39,453 bases of DNA from Desulfuromonadales bacterium. Its GTDB lineage: Bacteria > Desulfobacterota > Desulfuromonadia > Desulfuromonadales > BM103. The position numbers and the translations under genes are program-made. The DNA lies in assembly GCA_014860225.1 (NCBI GenBank), contig JACZKE010000026.1, positions 1 through 39,453 of the forward strand. The letters run 5' to 3'. This document shows positions 14,936-22,503 of this stretch, in pieces. The notes under the pieces are model-generated. The model ran no database searches, was not told the DNA's origin, and saw nothing but the letters and a program-made list of their open reading frames with translations. Each line of letters begins with the position of its first letter. Within the stretch, counting starts at the first letter, position 1.

Positions 14936-17416
14936 TTACACAGGCTCGCCAAAATAAAGGGCCTTTGCCAGCTCTTCATCAGAGATATCGAAACTGGCAG
15001 CGACAGATTCCAGCGACTCTGTATACATGAAATCCGGCAACCGGTCATCCTTCGCGGAAAAACCGGCCCCCTGATTGAACTGCTTCTCCAGGATCAGTGT
15101 CTGCACGCCGAGGCCCATGAGTCGATCAACAGTCCACTCGCCGCCGAACTTGGCCGACATCATATCAACCAGGTGGCCGAGAGCTTCGGGATCCTCACAA
15201 CAGATCCCGGAGAAGATACACAAACCCAGGGAGTCAAAAACGGTCATGACGATCTGCAGATTTCTCGAAAGATCGACCTGACCATCTTTGCAGGTACCGT
15301 CAAGGGAATGGTCGCCGATGGAGTTGCCGGCGGTATGATCGGCGCCCATGGGGCTTGTCGCGTAGGTCACGCCGAGTCCCTTCAGACCTCGGGGATCATA
15401 GGCCGCCATTGCCTGCCCCTTGACCGTGGGAATCCGCTTAACCCCGAGATGGCGGCCGGTGGCTTCGGTTCCGTTGCCAAGAACGCGCCCCAATTCAGTG
15501 CCTGCAACCATTTCCTGAGCAAGACGCAAAGCGCCTTCTGCATCTCCGAATTCGATCAGACCGGCTTCCATACACATGCCGATAGCACAACCAGCATCCA
15601 TGGTATCGACGCCCAGATCGTCACAGAGCTTATCGAGCCTGGCAATCACATCGATGTCGCTGATACCGCAATTGGGTCCAAACAGCCCGATGGTTTCATA
15701 CTCAAACCCCGAGGTCAGGTAATTGCCGTCCTTGTCGTTATAAATTTGGGAACACCTGATCACGCAGCCGCGATGACAGATATGGGACATCTTGCCGCCC
15801 CGCTCGGCCTGCAGCTCGGCGATCCGTTCACCGCTGACTTGCTCGGCGTGCTCCCAGCGGCCCTTGCTGAAATTGTGAGTCGGCAGGATGCCCATCTCGT
15901 TGGTTACGTTGACCAGAAGAGCGGTTCCCAAAGCCGGCAGACCCTGTCCTGAAAAAGGGTGCGCCAGAATGGATTTGCTGAAAGCCTTGTTGGCAGAAAC
16001 GAATTTTGCCCTGTCCTCATACTGCCAATCGGTTTTTTTAACATCCTTGAACACGATAGCCTTCACTCCCTTGGAGCCCATCAGCGCACCAAGGCCACCA
16101 CGGGCGGCTGCCCGTGAAGGGTGGCCCTCAAGATCGGTAAACTGGATCGACGAGTTGAGATAACCCCGTTCGCCGGCCAAGCCGATAGAAGCGATGGAGA
16201 TATCGCTTCCCAACGCTTTCCTCAGTTCTTCGCCCAGCTGGTAGTTGTTCATCCCCAGATAGGGCTGAGCCGGCAAAAAACCGACCCCTGATGCGTCTAT
16301 CACCAGAACAAACCAGTCGTTTGGTTGCGGCTGGCCTTCCAGCACCAGGCCGTGCAGGTCGAGTGCGGCCATTCTTTTCGCCATGGTTCCGCCGGCATTG
16401 GCTTCTTTGATCGTCTTGGTCAGCGGGCTTTTGCCGCCCACGGAAATCCGTCCGGAGCATGGAGCCACCGTATCGGCGAGGAGCCCGGGGCAAACGATAA
16501 GCTTGTTCTCGGGACCCAGGGGATCGGATTTGGCATCCACCTCTTCATGAAGAATCCTGGCGATCAGGCTACGACCTCCGGAGAGCTGCAAACTCCCATC
16601 GACGACTTCACTGCAAGTTGTTTGGCTCGCCATATTAATACGCAACAGTTTTTTCATGTTTCTGCCTTTCATCGTTATTTCCAGGAGACTGTTTATGAGA
16701 TAGTCTCCTAAAAGTGATTTGGAAGGATTTGAACGCTGGAGTTCGAGGGACGGCTTCGCCGACAACCCAGCCCCCATTTCCAGGGCGAAGCCGAGAGTGA
16801 CCCGGGAGCAGGCGAAGGAATTCCCCCACAGGTTGGCCCCTGAAGGCAGCCCCTTCAGATCTCGCGGCCAACCTGAGGCTGCATGCGAATAGGGCTGTCC
16901 CGGATTGACAGTAACCTCTCCCGGCTTCAGGTGATCATCGGCCACGACTCCGGTTACTCCGGGCAATGAGGCCGGCAGCAAGCCCGGTCTTCCTGGATGA
17001 CCGGCCGCCACCAGGACGGATCCAGCCTTTTGAACCGCCTGACAGGCGGCCACGAGGACTTCGGCCCCTGGCCCGGGGGGCATCCCCAGGCTGAGGTTGA
17101 TAATCCTGCACCCCTCGGCGGCTGCTCTCAGCAACGCGCGAGCTACCAGCGAAGGGTAGGAATCCAGAGTCTCGTCAAAGACCCGTACGACGAAAAATTC
17201 CGCCTCGGGCAGACCCTGCCGCAAAATCCCCGCTACGGCCGTGCCATGACCGACGAGGTCGCGAAAATCCTCATCCTCGCGTATCTTGCCTGCATCGTCC
17301 AAGAAAATGCGCATCCCGCTGACGACACCCCTGACATGGGAATGCCATGGGTTCACCCCGGTGTCGATAATACCGATGCGAAAAGATCCGGATTCTGTAT
17401 GAAAAGCCGGCGTCAT
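14936..17416 (-). CDS. In-frame fusion: QhpE subtilisin-like protease plus tungsten aldehyde oxidoreductase
   Basis: One 826-codon frame with two recognisable parts. Residues 1-215 form an S8 protease with Asp18 ('GIIDTGVNP'), His57 ('GHGTAVAGI') and Ser200 ('WGNSFACS'). It has no signal peptide and matches QhpE, the cytoplasmic protease that trims the leader of the amine dehydrogenase gamma subunit. Residues about 250-826 form an aldehyde ferredoxin oxidoreductase. The Fe-S ligands are Cys547, Cys551, Cys555 and Cys733, and 'YDPRGLKGLGVTYATS' is the cofactor-binding signature. No stop lies between the parts. Internal ATGs at 16672 and 16657 could restart the oxidoreductase alone, though neither has a strong ribosome site. 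The start overlaps the ABC transporter stop by 4 bp. Whether a single fused protein is made, a separate oxidoreductase, or both, is open. Confidence 0.85.
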   Translation of the reverse strand: MTPAFHTESGSFRIGIIDTGVNPWHSHVRGVVSGMRIFLDDAGKIREDEDFRDLVGHGTAVAGILRQGLPEAEFFVVRVFDETLDSYPSLVARALLRAAAEGCRIINLSLGMPPGPGAEVLVAACQAVQKAGSVLVAAGHPGRPGLLPASLPGVTGVVADDHLKPGEVTVNPGQPYSHAASGWPRDLKGLPSGANLWGNSFACSRVTLGFALEMGAGLSAKPSLELQRSNPSKSLLGDYLINSLLEITMKGRNMKKLLRINMASQTTCSEVVDGSLQLSGGRSLIARILHEEVDAKSDPLGPENKLIVCPGLLADTVAPCSGRISVGGKSPLTKTIKEANAGGTMAKRMAALDLHGLVLEGQPQPNDWFVLVIDASGVGFLPAQPYLGMNNYQLGEELRKALGSDISIASIGLAGERGYLNSSIQFTDLEGHPSRAAARGGLGALMGSKGVKAIVFKDVKKTDWQYEDRAKFVSANKAFSKSILAHPFSGQGLPALGTALLVNVTNEMGILPTHNFSKGRWEHAEQVSGERIAELQAERGGKMSHICHRGCVIRCSQIYNDKDGNYLTSGFEYETIGLFGPNCGISDIDVIARLDKLCDDLGVDTMDAGCAIGMCMEAGLIEFGDAEGALRLAQEMVAGTELGRVLGNGTEATGRHLGVKRIPTVKGQAMAAYDPRGLKGLGVTYATSPMGADHTAGNSIGDHSLDGTCKDGQVDLSRNLQIVMTVFDSLGLCIFSGICCEDPEALGHLVDMMSAKFGGEWTVDRLMGLGVQTLILEKQFNQGAGFSAKDDRLPDFMYTESLESVAASFDISDEELAKALYFGEPV
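16683..16709. repeat. Inverted repeat at the QhpE/oxidoreductase junction
   Basis: AGGAGACT (16683-16690) and AGTCTCCT (16702-16709) form an 8-bp perfect stem, extendable inward by a few weak pairs. It lies in the linker coding region about 11-37 bp before the possible internal starts of the oxidoreductase. In the mRNA it could influence internal initiation. No T-run follows, so it is not a terminator. Confidence 0.6.
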
Positions 17417-19197
17417 GCCGAGTACCTTTCCGGCGGGTTGGCTGAAATTTTCGGCAATGTTTCGGAGGATGGTTGATTTTCTGCCCCAACGCCTCCGTTT
17501 ATTCCGCCATCCCTTCCCGTTCGCAGTGCGATATTAAGCTCTTTTGCCCCGACCTTCCGCAGCTGACCGTCACGCAAGAGATAAAGATGGTCATAGGAAT
17601 CCAGACCGCCAAGGCGATGCGTAATAGACAGAATGATCCGATCATTGAACGCTGCCCAGAGATTCCGCCTCACCAGAGCCTCTGTCTCTGGATCCAGGGC
17701 CGAGAAGGCTTCGTCCAGAACCAGGATGTCCGGATTCCTCAAGGCAAGGCGGGCCAGCCCGATTCGCTGTCTCTGCCCGTCGGAAAGTGACAACCCGCGG
17801 CCTCCGATGACGGTGTCGTAGCCATCAGGCAAGTCGAGAATGAACGTATGAGCCTCCGCCAGACAGGCCGCGTCGATCATTTCGCTGTGGGTGACCTCCG
17901 GATTGCCGTAGCGCAGGTTCTCCTCCACCGTTGCGTGCAGCAGAAATGGCTCGGCACCGGCATACCCCAGACGTCCGCCTGCCGAAGCGGCGACATTCGG
18001 GCCGAGTTCCTCGCCACCCAGAAGAATTCGGCCTTCCTGGGGAATACGCAAACCGAAGAGGACCTGCACCAGTGTGGATTTGCCGGCACCGGAGGTTCCG
18101 AATATACCCACATTCTCTCCCGGGGCAACTTTCAAATCGAGCTGCCGCAGTACCGGCGGGTTTCCGGGATAGGTAAAGCTGACCTTCTCGACGACCAGTT
18201 CTCCCCCGCCCCTGCTTGCCTCTTTGGTCGCAGCGTCGATAACGACTTCGCCGGCCAGCACCTCGGAGATTCTCGACAGACTCACCTGGGCTTCCTGAAA
18301 GCCACGCACCATCCCCAGCAGCCCCTGCGCCGGCCCGTAAAGCCGCCCCTGGTAAAGGATGAATGCGACGAAGGTTCCCAAGCCGATTTCACCTGATTCC
18401 AGGAACCGCCCGCCGAGCAGATAGATCCAGGCGAGGCTCGCGGTCAAGGCAAGTCCGGGTGTCCCCGAAGCGACCGAATCGAGAACCTGAAATCGCAACA
18501 TCTTGCGAATCATGCCGGCATTCAGCAGAGCGAAGCGTTTTTGTTCCTCTTTTTGTGAGGCGTGCAGACGGATGGCGCGCAAGGCGCTCATGCGTTCCGA
18601 AAGAAAGTGAGACAGATCAGCCATGATCTCACGGAGCCCCCTGGTGCCATTTTCGATTGGCTTGCGAAAGGCGGTGGTAATCACAAGGGCGACGCCGAGG
18701 CCCAGAAAGGACCACAGCGCCATTGGCGTCGAGAGGTTGAGCAAAATCACAGCCGCCACAATCAGGAAAAGAATATTCTGAAAGAAACCGAGGACACCGT
18801 CGACGAGAAGCGCCTGGATTTTCGGAACGTCGGCGCCGAAGCGGTGCAGGAGGTCACCATGGCGAAACCGTTCGAGTGACTCCAGGGGAGAATTCAGACA
18901 GTGAGCAAAGAGCCGCTCCCGGATAGAGACAAGAACATCAGCCGAAAGCCTGGAGTGGACCAGACGCGTCACCGCTCCGAGGATGAGATCGAGTACGGCA
19001 AGAGCAACCAATGCCGCTGCAATCTTTGGAACGATGGCATAGTCCCCTCTTTCAGCGACGGCATCAATAAAGGTTTTGCCGATCAAGGGCGGCGCCAGAG
19101 AGACTGCTCCTCCCGCCAGTCCGAGGAAGAACATGGCTGTGATGAGCCGACCCTTGCCTTTGAGATGCCTTGCGAACAGACCTACCGAAGTCAGCAT
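17413..19197 (-). CDS. qhpF: ABC transporter, fused permease-ATPase (QhpF-like peptide exporter)
   Basis: A 594-residue half-transporter. About six membrane helices fill residues 1-300, followed by an ATPase with Walker A 'GTSGAGKST', signature 'LSLSDGQRQR', Walker B 'ILVLDEAFSALD' and the switch histidine in 'SITHR'. ATG 19197 is chosen over 19263 because AAAGGAGG lies just upstream and the extra N-terminus would run deep into the preceding gene. In known amine dehydrogenase clusters QhpF exports the cross-linked gamma subunit to the periplasm. The gene overlaps the U32 gene by 7 bp and the next gene by 4 bp. Confidence 0.88.
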   Translation of the reverse strand: MLTSVGLFARHLKGKGRLITAMFFLGLAGGAVSLAPPLIGKTFIDAVAERGDYAIVPKIAAALVALAVLDLILGAVTRLVHSRLSADVLVSIRERLFAHCLNSPLESLERFRHGDLLHRFGADVPKIQALLVDGVLGFFQNILFLIVAAVILLNLSTPMALWSFLGLGVALVITTAFRKPIENGTRGLREIMADLSHFLSERMSALRAIRLHASQKEEQKRFALLNAGMIRKMLRFQVLDSVASGTPGLALTASLAWIYLLGGRFLESGEIGLGTFVAFILYQGRLYGPAQGLLGMVRGFQEAQVSLSRISEVLAGEVVIDAATKEASRGGGELVVEKVSFTYPGNPPVLRQLDLKVAPGENVGIFGTSGAGKSTLVQVLFGLRIPQEGRILLGGEELGPNVAASAGGRLGYAGAEPFLLHATVEENLRYGNPEVTHSEMIDAACLAEAHTFILDLPDGYDTVIGGRGLSLSDGQRQRIGLARLALRNPDILVLDEAFSALDPETEALVRRNLWAAFNDRIILSITHRLGGLDSYDHLYLLRDGQLRKVGAKELNIALRTGRDGGINGGVGAENQPSSETLPKISANPPERYSA

Positions 19198-20159
19198 GCC
19201 GCCTCCTTTTGCATCGGACGTTGCCAGACGTCCGGATAATAACAAAGATGCGCGCCCTCGCACATGGGGGCTGCCCCTCGCAGATCGATGACCGCCCGCC
19301 GAATTTCTTCCGGACCGCCTCCTTCATTGGCAACTCTCAAGGCCTGGGCCGCCAGTTCTACGGATTTCTGCTTCCGGGGCAGGGACGCCTCCCGCCCCAC
19401 GACCTTGAAACTGGCGATGCCGATGTGCAGCAAGTGCGGCAAGGCGCAAAGACCACATGGTCCGACGGGATAGCCCTGGCTCGTCTGGCATCCACAATGA
19501 TTCAAAGTCCATTTCCAGAAAGCGTAGCGCTCGAGAATCTCCGGATTCATCCCTTCAGTCCCTTCTCCGTCGCCCAGGCAAAAAGTTCCCACGGCATGTG
19601 TGGTGGCACAAAGGCCTTCCTCAAAAACGCAGCCATCGTTCAGTAAAAAAGCCTCAAACTCCAGACCTGGAACGGTAATCTCTTCGATCTCACCCAGAGT
19701 AAGATGCCTGGGAAGGATGATTCGGGAGACCCCGAGGTCCCGGAAAAAGGTAGCTGAGCCGGAGTTATTGCAGGTGGCAAGGCTGGAGACGTGAATCTTT
19801 GAAGCGGCGCCGTCCCCGGCCAGGGCCAGCATCAGGTCCAGATCGGCCACGATCAGTGCGGAGGCTCCTTTCTCTAATAACAGGGAGCCGAACTCGGCGA
19901 GCAGATCCACCCCTCCGGGCGGGTAATAGGGGGCGTTAAGGGCAACGTAGATCGGTCGACCGCAGGCCAATGCTACAGCCTTCTCAAAGTCGGCAACATC
20001 CGGAATGCCAGCCGACAGGGGCGCGCGGCGGTTCGCCCAGGCCTGGCCGTAAAGCTTCTCCCAATCGGGCGGTGTCAGGCCACAGAAGAATTCTTCGGCA
20101 CCAGCCCTCAGCAAAGGGGCCACCTCTGCTGAATTTTTCAGGGGCGCTAATATCTTCAC
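19191..20159 (-). CDS. U32 family protein, UbiU-like (candidate O2-independent hydroxylase subunit)
   Basis: A 322-residue U32 'peptidase' family protein. It opens with the family's beta-barrel start 'MKILAPLKNSAEVAPLLRAGAEE' region and carries 'GLCALPHLLHIGIASFKVVGR', the conserved C-terminal core. Cysteines at 177 and 184 are 7 apart, as recalled for the first two Fe-S ligands of UbiU. Further cysteines at 194, 222, 224, 235 and 238 can supply the rest. UbiU with UbiV hydroxylates ubiquinone precursors without O2, while other U32 members act on tRNA, rRNA or collagen. Here the gene sits inside the amine dehydrogenase maturation genes, overlapping its partner by 4 bp, so action on the QhpC tryptophan is proposed. 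Confidence 0.78.
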   Translation of the reverse strand: MKILAPLKNSAEVAPLLRAGAEEFFCGLTPPDWEKLYGQAWANRRAPLSAGIPDVADFEKAVALACGRPIYVALNAPYYPPGGVDLLAEFGSLLLEKGASALIVADLDLMLALAGDGAASKIHVSSLATCNNSGSATFFRDLGVSRIILPRHLTLGEIEEITVPGLEFEAFLLNDGCVFEEGLCATTHAVGTFCLGDGEGTEGMNPEILERYAFWKWTLNHCGCQTSQGYPVGPCGLCALPHLLHIGIASFKVVGREASLPRKQKSVELAAQALRVANEGGGPEEIRRAVIDLRGAAPMCEGAHLCYYPDVWQRPMQKEAAC

Positions 20160-21037
20160 GGCATTGGCCTTTCATGGAGAACTATTCTGTCGCAGCGGGA
20201 CAGATGGACAGCGGCCCAGTCTTCGGAGACCTCGTAAAAGAGGGTGTTGCCGGCCCTCCAGAGAGGCACCCTGGTGTCCGACCGTTTCACGGGGAGGCAA
20301 CGCTCCCGGCACAAGGCAGGGCAGCTTTTTCCCAACCCTTTGGAGAAACTGTCTTCAGCATCCATGCTTTCGGCCTTGATCAGGCAGTTTCGCCCTGTAG
20401 CCGCAAAGACATAGGGAAGATGGAGAACCCGCTGGAGAGTGGAGATCTCACTTTTCAGGTAGCTGCCCTCAAGGTCGGGATCGGTTTCGACGCCGGACAC
20501 CCCGAGACACAACAGCAATGAGCGCAGTCTGTCTCCCCGGTCTTGCGTCAGGGCACTTGGGGGCGGCGCCTCATGGGCCAGTCGGGGATCACGGTTGCTC
20601 CGATTGATCAATCGCCCGGCTTTTCGCTTGAGCCTGGGGTAGGATTTTCGAAGCAGACCGAGTATCCCCCAGTCATTGAAGCTCACCGTGGGTGCGTACC
20701 CTCGCCTCTGGAGCTCTGCCAGCAGGCGATCAACGCGTCTGAGGCCCCGGGGAGTTGCGATCGGGGTCATCAGCACAGCTTCGATTTTGGACTCCCGAGC
20801 TAGGCGACAGAAGGATTCGGCCTCAACCGTTGCGGGCAGAAGATCCTCACAGAATTCAGTGCCGAAATAAAGTGCCCGAAGAGTACCCGGAGGAAGATCC
20901 TCCCGCCACTGGAGCGGGCAGATGTCTCTGGGATCGGCAGGGAGCTTGCCGGCGCGCAAAAGACGCAACCCGTATTCCATAGGCAATTCTTTATAAAAGG
21001 CATGGGGCCCGTTCGGACTCAAGCGCAGGCCCCGCAA
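20156..21037 (-). CDS. U32 family protein, UbiV-like partner
   Basis: A 293-residue U32-type protein. Four cysteines match the recalled UbiV layout: Cys63 in 'LYFGTEFC', Cys218 in 'ATGRNC', then Cys239 and Cys243 four apart, with an additional Cys247. 'SFNDWGILGLL' corresponds to the usual 'ND-G' core motif. The start is TTG at 21037, 5 bp after the qhpB stop, and gives the expected short strand before 'LSPNGPHAFY'. ATG 20980 would remove that strand. It is translationally coupled to qhpB and to the UbiU-like gene. A UbiU/UbiV-style Fe-S heterodimer is inferred. Its normal target, ubiquinone, has no genes here. Confidence 0.75.
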   Translation of the reverse strand: MRGLRLSPNGPHAFYKELPMEYGLRLLRAGKLPADPRDICPLQWREDLPPGTLRALYFGTEFCEDLLPATVEAESFCRLARESKIEAVLMTPIATPRGLRRVDRLLAELQRRGYAPTVSFNDWGILGLLRKSYPRLKRKAGRLINRSNRDPRLAHEAPPPSALTQDRGDRLRSLLLCLGVSGVETDPDLEGSYLKSEISTLQRVLHLPYVFAATGRNCLIKAESMDAEDSFSKGLGKSCPALCRERCLPVKRSDTRVPLWRAGNTLFYEVSEDWAAVHLSRCDRIVLHERPMP

Positions 21038-21042
21038 TTTGC

Positions 21043-22062
21043 TCAGATTGTCAACCTGACCATGGACATGCCGTCTGTCTCCATCTGGATAACCTTAAGG
21101 AGCTTCAAGGTCTCGGCATCGAAGACGGAGATGGTCGAACCGCCCCCCCCCGTGTAGACCTTCTTGCCGTCGCTGCTGACCATGATGGAGAAGTTGGTCC
21201 CTTCGTTGATAACGGTTTGGTCGGTAATTGTTTTGCTCTCAGCGTCGAGCTTGTACAGCTCATCCATGCTGCCGTAGATCTTGGAACGGTCCGGAGAGTA
21301 AATGAAACTGTAGACCATAGGCACGCCTCCCTTGACCATACTTTCCTTTATCTCGCCGTTATGGGTGTTGATTTCCAACATGCCGCACCCTTCCATAGTG
21401 TAATAGGGAGAGTTGAAGTAACCGTCGTTTTCATAGGTGTAATGCCAGAGGGGGAAGATGTTCATCCCTCTGTCGTACATGGAATGGATACCGGCAATCT
21501 TCATCTGCTGACCGGAGACGTCGATCTTGTAGAGGTCCTGGCCGATGGCATAAACTTCTTTGCCGCCATTGATCAGCAAGAGCTGGTAGATACCTCTGGG
21601 AACCTCGATGCTGCGTAGGATCTTCCCGCTGTCAAGATCGATCTGGGCGAGCATGGGCGCAGCAATTTCCACCTCCCCATCCACTGTGCGGCGACCCACC
21701 AGATTGGCAAAGATGGTTTTACCGTCGCCTGCCGATGTTATGCCGAACTCGAGCCGCTCCCAGCCGTCCTTTCCTTTACTGATATCGAGCGTTTTCAGCA
21801 GTTTCAGCTTTTCCGTATCTACGACATGCAGGTAACGGCGGCTTGCCGTGACCACCATCCGCTTATCGCCCGGCAAGACGGTATAGCCGCGGGTCCATCC
21901 CTTGAGCGGGACATTGCCTGTAACCGCGTCGGTCTCCCCATCGATTACTTCAAGGACGTCGTAACCCAGGACAAAAATCTGATCTTTGGCCTGGGCCACC
22001 CCCGCTGGCACCAGAAGACACAACATTAAAGCTGTCAAAGGAAAGTATTTTAAGTATTTCAT
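21043..22062 (-). CDS. qhpB: Quinohemoprotein amine dehydrogenase beta subunit (seven-bladed propeller)
   Basis: A 339-residue periplasmic protein with a Sec signal peptide ('LMLCLLVPAGVAQAKD' end). It has repeated WD/YVTN-like beta-propeller units such as 'IFVLGYDVLEVIDGETDAV' and 'KVYTGGGGSTISVFDAE'. QhpB forms the platform that encloses the gamma subunit and the CTQ site in the heterotrimer. Its place right after qhpC and the length near the family's usual size support the call. A generic propeller protein would be the alternative if the neighbours were different. Confidence 0.87.
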   Translation of the reverse strand: MKYLKYFPLTALMLCLLVPAGVAQAKDQIFVLGYDVLEVIDGETDAVTGNVPLKGWTRGYTVLPGDKRMVVTASRRYLHVVDTEKLKLLKTLDISKGKDGWERLEFGITSAGDGKTIFANLVGRRTVDGEVEIAAPMLAQIDLDSGKILRSIEVPRGIYQLLLINGGKEVYAIGQDLYKIDVSGQQMKIAGIHSMYDRGMNIFPLWHYTYENDGYFNSPYYTMEGCGMLEINTHNGEIKESMVKGGVPMVYSFIYSPDRSKIYGSMDELYKLDAESKTITDQTVINEGTNFSIMVSSDGKKVYTGGGGSTISVFDAETLKLLKVIQMETDGMSMVRLTI

Positions 22063-22109
22063 GTATTGCTCCTATTCACAAAAGTGGTCATTGATATCAG
22101 CGGACACCC

Positions 22110-22448
22110 TCAGTCGTATTTGATCGTACGCCAGTCCCGGGCCATATTCGTACACACTTCGTGGTAGTCAGGGTTATTGGTGAGACCGTCAGGGGTCTGG
22201 GCCGGCCACCAGCAGTCACCCGAACAACCCATGAAATCACGCACGGATGCCTGGCAGTTGCCGATCGGATGGGTGCCACGGGGGTTGGTTTCCCAGCCGG
22301 TATCGAAAATCGTCGTACAACCAACCGGCATCTGTAATTCGGTACCACTTTCCAGAAGGGCTGCGACCGCTTTATTTTCCCCTTCGGCCAGCGCCTCGAT
22401 AGCCTCGGCTTTCTTATTCAAGGCCTTTATCATCAGTTTTTTTTCCAT
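22110..22448 (-). CDS. qhpC: Quinohemoprotein amine dehydrogenase gamma subunit precursor (CTQ peptide)
   Basis: A 112-residue peptide without a signal sequence. The leader (about residues 1-40) is helical and charged. The core holds every cross-link partner with the family spacing: Cys44-Glu53, Cys65-Asp71 and Cys79-Asp87 for thioethers, and Cys75 with Trp81 for the cysteine tryptophylquinone. 'GCSGDCWWPAQ' is diagnostic. Cys99 is an extra cysteine that I do not recall from the Paracoccus subunit. ATG 22448 is used because AAGGGA precedes it, and a longer reading to 22571 would overlap qhpD. QhpD installs the thioethers, the S8 protease removes the leader, and the ABC protein exports the product. 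Confidence 0.95.
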   Translation of the reverse strand: MEKKLMIKALNKKAEAIEALAEGENKAVAALLESGTELQMPVGCTTIFDTGWETNPRGTHPIGNCQASVRDFMGCSGDCWWPAQTPDGLTNNPDYHEVCTNMARDWRTIKYD

Positions 22449-22503
22449 CCTCGTTCCCTTTCGCTTATGAATTAGCGTCAACAAGATAAATACAGTCGTC
22501 GAA

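Noticed and set aside
15173-15952. 259-codon open frame on the plus strand
   Set aside because: It lies opposite the conserved aldehyde oxidoreductase domain and has no recognisable protein pattern or ribosome site.
19191-21037. Treating the U32 genes as ordinary secreted or collagen-type peptidases
   Set aside because: There is no signal peptide, the cysteine pattern is of the Fe-S UbiU/UbiV type, and the pair is translationally coupled to amine dehydrogenase maturation genes.
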